From: Massilia agilis
Lineage (GTDB): Bacteria > Pseudomonadota > Gammaproteobacteria > Burkholderiales > Burkholderiaceae_D
Direction of reading: 5' to 3'
NCBI RefSeq assembly: GCF_024756255.1
Contig: NZ_JANUHB010000005.1
Span: forward strand, 186,001-250,000
DNA: 64,000 nt
The notes under the pieces were generated by a model. The model saw only the letters and a list, made by a program, of their open reading frames with translations. It did not search any database and had not been told where the DNA came from. Below are positions 26,387-38,861 of this stretch, piece after piece. The position numbers were made by a program, and so were the translations under genes. Position 1 is the stretch's first letter; each line of letters begins with the position of its first letter.

Positions 26387-27022
26387 TCAGGCCACCGCGA
26401 TCGCACGCGTGACCATGTGGGTGATCAGTTCTTCGGCGCGCTCGAAATCCTCGTGCACCAGTTCGCCGCGGCCGAGCACCAGCGACATCTGCGCGGCGAA
26501 GTCGGCGTAGGATTGCGTCATGGCCCAGATCGAGAACAGCAGGTGGGTGGCGTCCACCGGCGCGATGCGCCCTTGTGCGATCCAGCGCTCGAACACGTCG
26601 ATATCGCGCCGCACCAGCGGCACCACGCGCTCGCGGATCTGCTCGCCGTACAGCTTGGCCCCGCCGATCACCTCCATCGCGTACACGCGGGAGGCGCTCG
26701 GCTGCTCGCGCGAGAAGCGCAGCTTGGCCTTGACGTAGGCGCGCAGCACGTCGGCCGGTTCGCCATCAGGGTCGGCCAGGCTCTCCATGCGCGCCAGCCA
26801 GTCGTCCAGCACGTCGTCCAGCACGCGCTGGTAGAGCGCCTGCTTGGTCGGGAAGTAGTACATCAGGTTTTGCTTGGACAGCCCCGCCGCCTCGGCGATG
26901 CCGGCCACTGCCGCGCCTTCGTAGCCGCATTCGGCAAAGATCCTGACCGCGGCGGCCACGATGCTCGCCTCCACCCGGTCGCGGCCCGCGTGCCGCCGCC
27001 TGCCGCCTTCAATGGGTTCCAT
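26387..27022 (-). CDS. TetR family regulator, RutR-like
   Basis: 211-residue repressor with a TetR HTH (residues about 18-65, AVAGIAEAAGLSKQNLMYYFPTKQALY) and a C-terminal ligand domain of the YcdC/RutR kind. RutR in E. coli responds to uracil and controls pyrimidine use. It lies 12 nt behind the MocR gene and opposite the reductive pyrimidine operon, which makes uracil, thymine or a downstream product the likely effector. The exact RutR operator (TTGACCA palindrome) was not seen nearby. Confidence 0.85.
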   Translation of the reverse strand: MEPIEGGRRRHAGRDRVEASIVAAAVRIFAECGYEGAAVAGIAEAAGLSKQNLMYYFPTKQALYQRVLDDVLDDWLARMESLADPDGEPADVLRAYVKAKLRFSREQPSASRVYAMEVIGGAKLYGEQIRERVVPLVRRDIDVFERWIAQGRIAPVDATHLLFSIWAMTQSYADFAAQMSLVLGRGELVHEDFERAEELITHMVTRAIAVA

Positions 27023-27034
27023 CAGCTAGTCCTC

Positions 27035-28492
27035 TCAATCGATCGAATGCAGGAAGCGCAGCAGGCCCGGGTCGGCTGCATACGCGACGTTGAAGCGGAA
27101 CCAGACCGAATCGGGCTGGCCCAGTGTGAAGAATTCGCCGGGCGCAAGCTGGATGCCGGCCTTGAGCGCCTGCGCGGCGATGCTCCTGCCGTTGCGTTGC
27201 GCGCTTGGCACGCCCGGCAGGCGGGCGCTGACGAACATGCCGCCGCGCGGCGTGGCGACCGGCTCGAGGCCAGCCTCGCGCAGGGCGTCCAGTGCCTGCT
27301 GGCGCGCGTCGTCGAGCTGCTGCACCAGCCGCGCCACCGTGCGGCGGTAGGCCCGCGCCGATACCGCATCGCATACTACGCGCTCGTTGATCTCGGAGGT
27401 GGTGAGCCCGGCCAGCATCTTCACGCGCAGCAGTTCCGGCACCAGCGAGCGCGAGGCGCAGATCGAGCCGACCCGCAGCAGCGGCGACAGCGTCTTGGAA
27501 AAGCTGCCGACGCGGATCACGCGGCGCAGCGCGTCCATGGCCGCCAGCGACGCTTCGCCGGGCGCGGCCAGCTCGCGGTAGATGTCGTCTTCCACCAGCC
27601 AGAAATCGAATTGCTCGGCCAGCGCGAGCAGGCGGTGCGCCTGCGCTTGGGTGAGCGAGGTGCCGAGCGGGTTTTGCAGCACGGTGTTCACGAACATGAG
27701 CTTGGGCTGGGTGGCCTGGGCCTCCCGCGCGAGCGCCTCGAAATCCAGGCCCGCTTCGCCGCGCGCAATGCCGACCGCGACGCAGCCGTGGTGGCGCACC
27801 AGCGCGTGCAGGTTGCTGTAGCCGGGCTCCTCGACCAGCACCGTGTCGCCGGGCCGGGTGAGGGTGCGCAGCACCAGGTCGAACGCGTGCGTGCCGCCAT
27901 GGGTGAGCAGGACCTGGTCAGGCTCGACCGCGAACAGCTCGGCCGAAAGGGTGCTGGCAATCTGCTGGCGCAGCGCGGGCAGGCCGAGCGGGTGGCCGTA
28001 GCCGCGCAGGCGACCGGCCGGGATCTTCATCGCGTGGCGCACCGCGCCGATCAGCGTCGATTCGCCATACCATTCCGGCGGCAGCCAGCCGGCGCCCACC
28101 GGCAGCAGGTCGGACTGGCCGGAGTACAGTTCGGGCGCGAGCGCATCGACCACGGCGGCGGCAGGCTCGGTCGGCTGCTGGCTGGGCGTGGCGGCGCTTG
28201 CACGCGCGACGAAAAAGCCGGAACCGCGGCGCGAGGTCAGCAGGCCGAGATGGAGCAGGCGGTCATAGGACTCGACCACCGTGAAGGTGCTCACGCCGTT
28301 ACTCTTTGCGAATTGTCGAACCGATGGCATCTTTGTGCCAACCCGCAGCGCGCGCTGGTTTACCATCTGTGAGATGGCTGCCACGATTTGCTCGACCAGG
28401 CTGCCGCGCTTGCTGCGATCGATCGCCAGCACCGGCCACGCCGACGCGCTCTTGCCGCATGGAAGTTCCCCAGTCGATGCCGATTCATCCAT
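27035..28492 (-). CDS. MocR-type GntR/aminotransferase-like transcriptional regulator
   Basis: 485-residue fusion of a GntR winged helix (about residues 25-95, SVRQFAKSNGVSTFTVVESYDRL) with a PLP-binding fold-type I aminotransferase domain. The PLP lysine lies in GSFSKTLSPLLRVG, with TNP-like and EEPGYSN motifs before it. ATG at 28490-28492 chosen; further upstream codons read into the divergent promoter. MocR proteins usually activate a neighbouring operon in response to an amine or amino acid; here the aminotransferase operon starts 168 bp away in the other direction, so beta-alanine is a reasonable effector. Confidence 0.88.
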   Translation of the reverse strand: MDESASTGELPCGKSASAWPVLAIDRSKRGSLVEQIVAAISQMVNQRALRVGTKMPSVRQFAKSNGVSTFTVVESYDRLLHLGLLTSRRGSGFFVARASAATPSQQPTEPAAAVVDALAPELYSGQSDLLPVGAGWLPPEWYGESTLIGAVRHAMKIPAGRLRGYGHPLGLPALRQQIASTLSAELFAVEPDQVLLTHGGTHAFDLVLRTLTRPGDTVLVEEPGYSNLHALVRHHGCVAVGIARGEAGLDFEALAREAQATQPKLMFVNTVLQNPLGTSLTQAQAHRLLALAEQFDFWLVEDDIYRELAAPGEASLAAMDALRRVIRVGSFSKTLSPLLRVGSICASRSLVPELLRVKMLAGLTTSEINERVVCDAVSARAYRRTVARLVQQLDDARQQALDALREAGLEPVATPRGGMFVSARLPGVPSAQRNGRSIAAQALKAGIQLAPGEFFTLGQPDSVWFRFNVAYAADPGLLRFLHSID

Positions 28493-28517
28493 CCGCCGCT
28501 CCGCTGACCGTGCCCGC

Positions 28518-28529
28518 AACTGTACAGTT
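28518..28529. promoter_or_regulatory. 12-bp palindrome in the mocR/pyrimidine-operon divergent region
   Basis: Perfect palindrome AACTGTACAGTT in the 168-bp AT-richer gap between the two divergent operons, 26 bp before the MocR ATG. Candidate binding site for the MocR or TetR protein; inference from symmetry and position. Confidence 0.4.
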
Positions 28530-28660
28530 TGTGTTACCAATACGGTTGGGCGCTTTTGCCGGTTGTGTATCTGTGCCGCCATTGTACTGCTGATTATTAT
28601 TACATTAACGTTTTGCCGAACGGACAAAAATCCGGCGAAACTAATCGAGGGAGACGCCGC

Positions 28661-29977
28661 ATGAACGAATCCAGACCCGAGTCGATGTCGTCGTTTTGGA
28701 TGCCCTTTACCAACAACCGCGACTTCAAGCAAAACCCGCGGCTGCTGGTGTCGGCAGAAGGGATGTACTACAAGGACGTGGACGGCAACCAGGTGCTCGA
28801 CGGCACCGCCGGCCTGTGGTGCGTGCCCTGTGGCCACGCCCAGCCAAAAATCGTGGCGGCGGTGCGCGAGATGGTCGGCCAGCTCGACTTCGCGCCGACC
28901 TTCCAGATGGGCCACCCGGCCGCGTTCGACCTGGCCGACCGGCTGATGGAGTACACCGGCCACAAGTTCGGCCACGTCTTCTACACCAACTCCGGTTCCG
29001 AGTCGGTCGATACCGCGCTCAAGATCGCGCTGGCCTACCACAAGGCGCGCGGCGAGGGCGGACGCACGCGGCTGATCGGGCGCGAGCGCGGCTACCATGG
29101 CGTGGGCTTCGGCGGCCTGTCGGTGGGCGGCATCGGCTCCAACCGCAAGAGCTTCGGTCCCTTGCTGCCGGGTGTGGATCACCTGCCGCACACGCACAAC
29201 CTGGCCAAAAACGCGTTCTCGCGCGGCGAGCCCGAGTTCGGCGTGGAACTGGCGGAGGAGCTGGAGCGCATCGTCGCGCTGCACGACGCGTCGACCATTG
29301 CCGCCGTCATCATCGAACCGGTGTCCGGATCAACCGGCGTGCTGGTGCCACCCAAGGGTTATCTCAAGCGTATCCGCGAGATCTGCGACAAACACGGCAT
29401 CCTGCTCATCTTCGACGAGGTCATTACCGGCTTCGGGCGCCTGACCACGCCGTTCGCGGCCGACTACTTCGGCGTCGAGCCGGACATGATCACCACCGCC
29501 AAGGGGCTCACCAACGGCACCATCCCGATGGGCGCGGTGTTCACCAAGCAGTTCCTGCACGACGCGTTCATGGAAGCGCCGCCCGGCATCGAGCTGTTCC
29601 ACGGCTACACCTACTCGGGCCACCCGGTCGCGTGTGCGGCGTCGCTCGCCACGCTGGAGGTGTTCAAGGAGCAGAAGATCCTCGAGCATGCAAAGAGCAT
29701 CCAGCCGTACTGGGAAGACGCGGTGCACGCGCTGCGCGGCCTGCCGCACGTGATCGACATCCGTTCGGTCGGCATCGTGGCCGGCATCGAGCTCGAGCCG
29801 ATTGCGGGCAAGCCGGGCGCGCGGGCCTACAATGCGTTCAAGAAGGCGTTCGCGGACGGTATCCTTATCCGCGTGACGGGCGACATCATCGCGCTGTCGC
29901 CGCCGCTGGTGCTGGAAAAGCAGCACATCGACGAATTGTTCGGCAAGCTCACCAACGTACTCAAGAACCTGGATTAA
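28661..29977 (+). CDS. Beta-alanine--pyruvate (omega-amino acid) aminotransferase
   Basis: 438-residue class III PLP aminotransferase that moves the amino group of beta-alanine (or 3-aminoisobutyrate) to pyruvate, giving malonate semialdehyde. Asp252 in [11 protein letters not shown] and PLP-lysine 281 in TTAKGLTNG are present; the [13 protein letters not shown] opening is typical of the beta-alanine:pyruvate type. ATG 28661 is preceded by GAGGGAGA. First gene of the pyrimidine operon; consumes the last product of the ureidopropionase made downstream. Confidence 0.92.
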   Translation: MNESRPESMSSFWMPFTNNRDFKQNPRLLVSAEGMYYKDVDGNQVLDGTAGLWCVPCGHAQPKIVAAVREMVGQLDFAPTFQMGHPAAFDLADRLMEYTGHKFGHVFYTNSGSESVDTALKIALAYHKARGEGGRTRLIGRERGYHGVGFGGLSVGGIGSNRKSFGPLLPGVDHLPHTHNLAKNAFSRGEPEFGVELAEELERIVALHDASTIAAVIIEPVSGSTGVLVPPKGYLKRIREICDKHGILLIFDEVITGFGRLTTPFAADYFGVEPDMITTAKGLTNGTIPMGAVFTKQFLHDAFMEAPPGIELFHGYTYSGHPVACAASLATLEVFKEQKILEHAKSIQPYWEDAVHALRGLPHVIDIRSVGIVAGIELEPIAGKPGARAYNAFKKAFADGILIRVTGDIIALSPPLVLEKQHIDELFGKLTNVLKNLD

Positions 29978-29988
29978 GAAAGCGTCAC

Positions 29989-31494
29989 ATGATCGAACTG
30001 GATACCACCATCACGCATTACATTAACGGGCGCGCGGTCGACACCACCGGTGGCCGCTATGCCGAGGTCTTCAACCCTGCCGTGGGCGAGCCCTGCGCGC
30101 GCGTGGCGCTGGCCACGACTGAGGAAGTGGACAGCGCCGTCGCCGCGGCCGCCGCAGCCTTCCCGGCCTGGGCCGCCACGCCGCCGCTGGCGCGCGCCCG
30201 GGTGCTCTTCAAGTACCTGCAACTGTGCCAGCAGCATGTGGACGAATTCGCGGCGCTGGTCACGCGCGAGCACGGCAAGACCTTCAGCGACGCGCAAGGC
30301 GAAGTGGCGCGCGGGGTCGAGGTCGTCGAATTCGCGGTCGGCATTCCGCAGCTGCTCAAGGGCGAGTTCACCGACCAGATCGCGCGCGGCATCGACGCCT
30401 GGTCGATGCGCCAGCCGCTCGGCGTCGTCGCTGGCATCACGCCGTTCAACTTCCCGGTGATGGTGCCGATGTGGATGTTCCCGGTGGCGATCGCTTGCGG
30501 GAACACCTTCGTGCTCAAGCCCTCCGAGCGCGATCCGTCGGCGTCGCTGCTGCATGCGAAGCTCCTGAAGGAGGCGGGGCTGCCTGACGGCGTCTTCAAC
30601 GTGGTCCAGGGCGACAAGGTGGCGGTGGACGCGCTGCTCGATCACCCGGACGTGGAGGCGGTGAGCTTCGTCGGCTCGACCCCGATCGCGCAGTACATCT
30701 ACGCGCGTGGCAGCGCCAACGGCAAGCGCGTGCAGGCGCTGGGCGGCGCCAAGAACCACATGGTAGTCATGCCTGACGCCGACATGGACATGGCGGTGGA
30801 CGCGCTGATCGGCGCGGCTTACGGCTCGGCGGGCGAGCGCTGCATGGCCATTTCGGTGGCGGTGGCGATCGGCGACGCCGGCGACAAGCTGGTGGACGCG
30901 CTGGCAAGGCGCACCGCCGCGCTCAAGATCAACGACGGCATGGAACAGGGCGCCGAGATGGGACCGGTGGTCACCGCCGCAGCCAAGCAGCGCATCGAGC
31001 GGCTGATCGGCGAGGGCGCGGAGCAGGGGGCCAAACTCGTGGTGGATGGCCGCGGCTACAAGGTGGCGGGGCGCGAAAACGGGTTCTTTGTCGGCGGCAC
31101 GCTGTTCGACCATGTGACGCCGCAGATGAGCATCTACAAGGAAGAGATCTTCGGCCCGGTGCTGTGCGTGGTGCGCATGCCGGATGTGGGCAGCGCGCTG
31201 GAACTGATCAACGCAAACGAGTACGGCAACGGGGTGGCGGTGTTCACCCGCGACGGCGGCGTGGCGCGCGAGTTCGTGCGCCAGGTCCAGGTGGGGATGG
31301 TGGGCGTGAACGTGCCGCTGCCGGTGCCGATGGCATTCAACAGCTTTGGCGGCTGGAAGAAGAGCCTGTTCGGCGACCACCATGCCTACGGGCCGGAAGG
31401 CGTGCGCTTCTACACGCGCCACAAGGCCGTGATGCAGCGCTGGCCGAACACCGCGAGCAGCGGCGTGGAGTTCGCGTTCCCGCAGATGAAGTGA
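29989..31494 (+). CDS. mmsA: CoA-acylating methylmalonate-semialdehyde dehydrogenase
   Basis: 501-residue ALDH-family enzyme turning (methyl)malonate semialdehyde, CoA and NAD into acetyl- or propionyl-CoA and CO2. Nucleophile Cys285 is in [11 protein letters not shown]; the usual catalytic Glu is absent ([10 protein letters not shown]), as expected for the CoA-acylating MMSDH group. ATG at 29989 follows the aminotransferase stop by 11 nt. It completes the breakdown of beta-alanine from uracil and 3-aminoisobutyrate from thymine. Confidence 0.94.
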   Translation: MIELDTTITHYINGRAVDTTGGRYAEVFNPAVGEPCARVALATTEEVDSAVAAAAAAFPAWAATPPLARARVLFKYLQLCQQHVDEFAALVTREHGKTFSDAQGEVARGVEVVEFAVGIPQLLKGEFTDQIARGIDAWSMRQPLGVVAGITPFNFPVMVPMWMFPVAIACGNTFVLKPSERDPSASLLHAKLLKEAGLPDGVFNVVQGDKVAVDALLDHPDVEAVSFVGSTPIAQYIYARGSANGKRVQALGGAKNHMVVMPDADMDMAVDALIGAAYGSAGERCMAISVAVAIGDAGDKLVDALARRTAALKINDGMEQGAEMGPVVTAAAKQRIERLIGEGAEQGAKLVVDGRGYKVAGRENGFFVGGTLFDHVTPQMSIYKEEIFGPVLCVVRMPDVGSALELINANEYGNGVAVFTRDGGVAREFVRQVQVGMVGVNVPLPVPMAFNSFGGWKKSLFGDHHAYGPEGVRFYTRHKAVMQRWPNTASSGVEFAFPQMK

Positions 31495-31549
31495 TCTTTT
31501 TCGCGCTGCGAGCGAACTCGCAGCGCACTTTCAATTGTCAGCCCCAGAA

Positions 31550-31630
31550 CGTCGTCCCGGCGCAGGCCGGGATCCATACGGCGCCTGAATGCACGCTCAG
31601 CATGGGTCCCCGCCTCCGCGGGGACGACGG
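31550..31630. repeat. Second intergenic repeat family, inverted pair
   Basis: A copy of CGTCGTCCCGG...CCGGGATCCAT (31550-31577) faces a related copy with a different stem (about 31594-31630, CTCAGCATGGGTCCC...GGGGACGACGG). Lies in the 220-bp gap between mmsA and preT, where I see no gene. Confidence 0.75.
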
Positions 31631-31714
31631 GGAATTGGGAGTTGAGTACATACGGCAGTAGCAGCAAACCGCAGTTGGCAGCAGCACCGATAACGCATAA
31701 CCGAAGGGATGCAC

Positions 31715-33091
31715 ATGATCGAGTCTCTCCAGCACCTGCCCCCGGCAGCCGATTCGCACGCCGCCCTGGCCAGCCAGTTCACCGACCTGGCGCCGCCGCT
31801 CACCGCCCGCCAGGCCGCCATTGAAGCCGCGCGCTGCCTGTACTGCTACGACGCGCCGTGCATGAACGCCTGCCCGACCGGCATCGACGTGGCCAGCTTC
31901 ATCCGCAACATCCACGACCAGAACGTCAACGGCGCCGCCTATGGCATCCTCCAGCAGAACATCCTGGGCGGCAGCTGCGCCCGCGTGTGCCCCACCGAGA
32001 TCCTGTGCGAGCAGGCCTGCGTGCGCAACCATGACGCCGAAGCGCAGCCGGTCAAGATCGGCCTGCTGCAGCGCTACGCGCTCGATCACGCGCACTTCGA
32101 TGGCCACCCGTTCCAGCGCGCCCCGTCCACCGGCAAGACCATCGCCGTGGTCGGCGCCGGCCCCGCAGGCCTGTCGTGCGCGCACCGGCTGGCGATGCTC
32201 GGCAACGACGTGGTCGTGTACGAGGCGCGCGAAAAGCCGGGCGGGCTGAACGAATACGGCATCGCCAGGTACAAGCTCACCGACGACTTCGCCCAGCGCG
32301 AGGTGGCGTTCCTGCTGCAGGTCGGCGGCATCGCCATCGAATACGGCCGCGTGCTCGGCACCAACCTGCACCTGCACGACCTGCAGGCGCGCTACGACGC
32401 CGTGTTCCTCGCAACCGGCCTTGGCGCCAGCCGCAAGCTGGGCCTGACAGGCGAGGATGCGCCCGGCCTGATGGCTGCCATCGACTACATCGCCGCGCTG
32501 CGCCAGGCCACGGACCTGTCCACGCTGCCGGTCCCGCACCGGGCGGTGGTGATCGGCGCGGGCAACACGGCCATCGACATCGCCGTGCAGTCCAGGCGCC
32601 TTGGCGCCGAGGAGGTGACGCTCGTGTACCGCCGCGGCCAGGAAGCGATGAGCGCGACCGGCCACGAGATCGACATCGCCAAGGCCAACGGCGTGGTGAT
32701 CCGCACCTGGGCCGCGCCGCTGGACATTGTGCTGGACGAATCCGGCCGCGTGCGCGGCATGCGCTTCGAACGCACCCGCATGGACGGCGAGCGCCTGGTG
32801 CGCACCGGCGAGACGTTCGAGATCGCGGCCGACGCCGTGTTCAAGGCGATCGGCCAGACCGCCGACGAGGCCACCTTTGCCGACCCGATTGCGCGCGAAC
32901 TTGAACGCGAGGCCGACCGCATCCGCGTGGACGCGGGCTTCCGAACCGCGCTGCCCGGCGTGTACGCGGGCGGCGATTGCGTGGCGCCGGGCCAGGACCT
33001 GACCGTGCAGGCGGTCCAGCACGGCAAGCTGGCGGCGATAGCGATCCACAACGACATCCAAACCCAAGCGGAGGCAGCATGGCCGACCTGA
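31715..33091 (+). CDS. preT: Dihydropyrimidine dehydrogenase, flavin/Fe-S subunit PreT
   Basis: 458-residue NAD(P)H-oxidising subunit of bacterial dihydropyrimidine dehydrogenase. The N-terminus has two cysteine clusters (CLYCYDAPCMNACPTG and CARVCPTEILCEQAC) for 4Fe-4S centres, then FAD (VVGAGPAGLSCAHRL) and NAD(P) (VIGAGNTAIDIAVQ) Rossmann motifs. ATG 31715 is preferred over ATG 31709 because GAAGGG is better spaced. The end overlaps preA by 13 nt. With PreA it reduces uracil and thymine to dihydro forms. Confidence 0.95.
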   Translation: MIESLQHLPPAADSHAALASQFTDLAPPLTARQAAIEAARCLYCYDAPCMNACPTGIDVASFIRNIHDQNVNGAAYGILQQNILGGSCARVCPTEILCEQACVRNHDAEAQPVKIGLLQRYALDHAHFDGHPFQRAPSTGKTIAVVGAGPAGLSCAHRLAMLGNDVVVYEAREKPGGLNEYGIARYKLTDDFAQREVAFLLQVGGIAIEYGRVLGTNLHLHDLQARYDAVFLATGLGASRKLGLTGEDAPGLMAAIDYIAALRQATDLSTLPVPHRAVVIGAGNTAIDIAVQSRRLGAEEVTLVYRRGQEAMSATGHEIDIAKANGVVIRTWAAPLDIVLDESGRVRGMRFERTRMDGERLVRTGETFEIAADAVFKAIGQTADEATFADPIARELEREADRIRVDAGFRTALPGVYAGGDCVAPGQDLTVQAVQHGKLAAIAIHNDIQTQAEAAWPT

Positions 33092-34353
33092 GCATCGATT
33101 TCTGCGGGATCAAATCGCCCAACCCGTTCTGGCTGGCTTCCGCGCCGCCCACCGACAAGGCCTACAACGTGGTGCGCGCCTTCGAAGCCGGATGGGGCGG
33201 CGTGGTGTGGAAGACCCTGGGCGAGGATCCGCCGGCGGTCAATGTCTCGTCCCGCTACTCGGCCATCCACGGCAAGAACCGCGAGGTCATCGGGTTCAAC
33301 AACATCGAACTGATCACCGACCGCAGCCTGGAAATCAACCTGCGCGAGATCACGCAGGTGAAAAAGGACTGGCCGGACCGGGCGCTGGTCGTGTCGCTGA
33401 TGCTGCCGTGCGAGGAAGCGCCGTGGGCCGCGATCCTGCCGCTGGTGGAGGCAACCGGGGCCGACGGCATCGAGCTCAATTTCGGCTGCCCGCACGGCAT
33501 GCCGGAGCGCGGCATGGGCGCGGCGGTGGGGCAGGTGCCGGATTATGTGGAGATGGTGACCGCCTGGTGCAAGAAGCACACGCGCCTGCCCGTCATCGTC
33601 AAGCTCACGCCCAACATCACCGACGTGCGGCATCCGGCGCGGGCGGCACTGCGCGGCGGGGCGGACGCGGTCTCGCTCATCAACACCGTCAACTCGATCA
33701 CCCACCTGGACCTGGACCGCATGGTGGCCTACCCGGTGGTGGGCAACGCCAGCACCCACGGCGGCTACTGCGGCCCTGCCGTCAAGCCGATCGCGCTGAA
33801 CATGGTGGCCGAGATTGCGCGCGACCCGGCCACGCACAGCCTGCCGATCTCGGGCATCGGCGGCATCTCGAACTGGCGCGACGCGGCCGAGTTCATCGCG
33901 CTGGGCGCGGGCTCGGTGCAGGTGTGCACGGCCGCCATGCTGCACGGCTTTCGCATCGTCGAAGAGATGAAGGACGGGCTGGCGCGCTGGATGGACGAGA
34001 AAGGCTACCGCAACATCGAGTCGTTCTCGCGCAAGGCGGTTGCCAACACCACCGACTGGAAGTACCTGGACATGAATTACCAGGTCATCGCGCAGATCGA
34101 CCAGGACAAGTGCATCAAGTGCGGCAAGTGCTATGCGGCGTGCGAGGACACTTCGCACCAGGCGATCGCGCACCTGAACGAGAACGGCGCGCGGCGCTTC
34201 GAGGTGATCAAGGCCGAATGCGTGGGCTGCAACCTGTGCGAAATCACCTGCCCCGTGGAGGGATGCATCACCATGACGCCGCAGGATACGGGCAAGCCGT
34301 ACATGAACTGGACACAAGATCCGCGAAATCCGCGACGGGAACTGGTTGGCTGA
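33079..34353 (+). CDS. preA: Dihydropyrimidine dehydrogenase, catalytic subunit PreA
   Basis: 424-residue FMN enzyme: a dihydroorotate-dehydrogenase-like barrel (residues about 1-310) with the catalytic Cys in LNFGCPHGMPERG, and two C-terminal 4Fe-4S motifs (CIKCGKCYAAC and CVGCNLCEITCPVEGC). It reduces the C5-C6 bond of uracil or thymine, using electrons from PreT. GGAG precedes the ATG inside the preT reading frame, so expression is coupled. Confidence 0.96.
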   Translation: MADLSIDFCGIKSPNPFWLASAPPTDKAYNVVRAFEAGWGGVVWKTLGEDPPAVNVSSRYSAIHGKNREVIGFNNIELITDRSLEINLREITQVKKDWPDRALVVSLMLPCEEAPWAAILPLVEATGADGIELNFGCPHGMPERGMGAAVGQVPDYVEMVTAWCKKHTRLPVIVKLTPNITDVRHPARAALRGGADAVSLINTVNSITHLDLDRMVAYPVVGNASTHGGYCGPAVKPIALNMVAEIARDPATHSLPISGIGGISNWRDAAEFIALGAGSVQVCTAAMLHGFRIVEEMKDGLARWMDEKGYRNIESFSRKAVANTTDWKYLDMNYQVIAQIDQDKCIKCGKCYAACEDTSHQAIAHLNENGARRFEVIKAECVGCNLCEITCPVEGCITMTPQDTGKPYMNWTQDPRNPRRELVG

Positions 34354-34434
34354 CGGGCGCGGATTCGTTCAGCTGGCCACTGGCCAGCTTCACTCCGCGA
34401 AATCCCCGGTGCGAGCCGGCCGGCGCTGCTTGAA

Positions 34435-34505
34435 CGCGTGGGCAGCAAAGCTGCCCACCCTACGGTCACGCTTCGGGTAGGGTGGGCAGGTCTCCTGCCC
34501 ACGCG
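34435..34505. repeat. Inverted pair of GTAGGGTGGGC palindromic repeats
   Basis: Copies at 34435-34464 and 34477-34505 (opposite orientation, only 12 bp apart) in the 254-bp preA-permease gap. No other feature is seen in the gap apart from the ribosome site of the next gene. Confidence 0.9.
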
Positions 34506-34607
34506 TTCAACCAGCGCGGGTTCCGCCGCACGGCGCGCACTGGCCCCGTGTATGGACGTTTGAGCTACACTGGCGCGCATCGTTTACAAGCCATACTGGA
34601 GGAACAC

Positions 34608-37509
<2,902 letters not shown>

Positions 37510-37510
37510 A

Positions 37511-37545
37511 CCGTCGTCCCGGCGCAGGCCGGGACCCATGCTGAG
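37511..37545. repeat. Second intergenic repeat family, single copy
   Basis: CCGTCGTCCCGG...CCGGGACCCATGCTGAG in the 101-bp gap between dihydropyrimidinase and ureidopropionase genes, same family as at 31550-31630. Confidence 0.75.
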
Positions 37546-37610
37546 CCTCCGAAGCCACATCCAGTTGAGGCTCCGGACAACAACAGAAGCCGCAACTGAA
37601 TGAGGTCACC

Positions 37611-38852
37611 ATGAACGAACTGCGCATCAACGGCCAACGCCTGTGGAACTCCCTGATGGACCTCGCCCATATCGGCGCGACCGAAAAGGGCGGCGTCAAG
37701 CGCCTGGCCCTGTCCGACCTGGACCGCCAGGGCCGCGACCTGGTCGTCCAATGGGCCCGCGACGCGGGACTGTCGATCACCATCGACCAGATCGGCAACG
37801 TGTTCATGCGCCGCGAAGGCCGCAACCCGTCGCTGCCGCCGGTCGTCACCGGCAGCCACATCGACACCCAGCCCACCGGCGGCAAGTTCGACGGCAACTA
37901 CGGCGTGCTGGCCGGCCTGGAAGTGGTGCGCACCCTGAACGACCTGAAGATCACGACCGAGGCGCCAATCGAGGTCGCGTTCTGGACCAACGAGGAAGGC
38001 TCGCGCTTCGTCCCGGTGATGATGGGGTCCGGCGTCTTCTGCGGCGCGTTCACGCTGGAGACGGCGTACGCGGCGAAGGACATCGATGGCAAATCCGTGC
38101 GCGACGAGCTTGCGCGCATCGGCTACATGGGCGACCAGGTGCCGGGCCAGCATCCCATCGGCGCCTACTTCGAAACCCACATCGAACAGGGGCCGGTGCT
38201 CGAAGACGCCGGCAAGGTGATCGGCGTGGTGCCCGCAGTGATGGGCCTGTCGTGGTACGACTGCGTGGTGGGCGGCATGGAAGCGCACGCCGGCCCCACG
38301 CCCATGCACCTGCGCCGCGACGCGCTGCAGGTGGCCACCACCATCATGCAGGAGGTGGTGGCCATCGCCAACCGCTACCCGCCGTACGGGCGCGGCACGG
38401 TGGGCATGGTGCAGGTCTTCCCCAACAGCCGCAACGTGATTCCCGGCCAGGTCAAGTTCAGCATCGACCTGCGCAACGTCAGCGACGAGCTGCTCAATAC
38501 CATGCACGAAGAGATGCTGGCCTTTGTGGCAAAGACCCAGGCCGCCACAGGCCTGTCCGTGTCCATCGAGCGCGTGTCGTATTACCCGCCGTGCCCGTTC
38601 CACCCAGACTGCGTGAACGCGGTGCGTGCTGCAACCGCCAAACTCGGCTACCCGACCATGGATGTGGTGTCCGGCGCCGGCCATGACGCCATCTACACGG
38701 CGCGCGTGGCGCCATCGGGGATGATTTTCGTGCCGTGCAAGGACGGCATCAGCCACAACGAAATCGAGGACGCGCAACCCGGCCATCTGGAGGCCGGCTG
38801 CAACGTGCTGCTGCACGCCATGCTCGAGCGCGCGGGCGTCGCAGCCGGCTGA
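37611..38852 (+). CDS. Beta-ureidopropionase (N-carbamoyl-beta-alanine amidohydrolase)
   Basis: 413-residue zinc hydrolase of the M20/hydantoinase-carbamoylase family, removing the carbamoyl group to give beta-alanine (or 3-aminoisobutyrate), CO2 and ammonia. Metal-site motifs: His83 (TGSHIDTQ), Asp94 (GGKFDGNYG), Glu128-Glu129 (WTNEEGSRF), and late GAGHDAIY. Last gene of the operon; it ends only 9 bp from the convergent GGDEF-EAL gene, leaving no room for an ordinary terminator. Confidence 0.94.
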   Translation: MNELRINGQRLWNSLMDLAHIGATEKGGVKRLALSDLDRQGRDLVVQWARDAGLSITIDQIGNVFMRREGRNPSLPPVVTGSHIDTQPTGGKFDGNYGVLAGLEVVRTLNDLKITTEAPIEVAFWTNEEGSRFVPVMMGSGVFCGAFTLETAYAAKDIDGKSVRDELARIGYMGDQVPGQHPIGAYFETHIEQGPVLEDAGKVIGVVPAVMGLSWYDCVVGGMEAHAGPTPMHLRRDALQVATTIMQEVVAIANRYPPYGRGTVGMVQVFPNSRNVIPGQVKFSIDLRNVSDELLNTMHEEMLAFVAKTQAATGLSVSIERVSYYPPCPFHPDCVNAVRAATAKLGYPTMDVVSGAGHDAIYTARVAPSGMIFVPCKDGISHNEIEDAQPGHLEAGCNVLLHAMLERAGVAAG

Positions 38853-38861
38853 AGCCGCGGG

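Noticed and set aside
34561..34607. Sigma-54 promoter before the NCS1 permease (TGGCGC-N5-GTTT)
   Set aside because: The -12 element lacks the essential GC, and the gene lies inside an operon.
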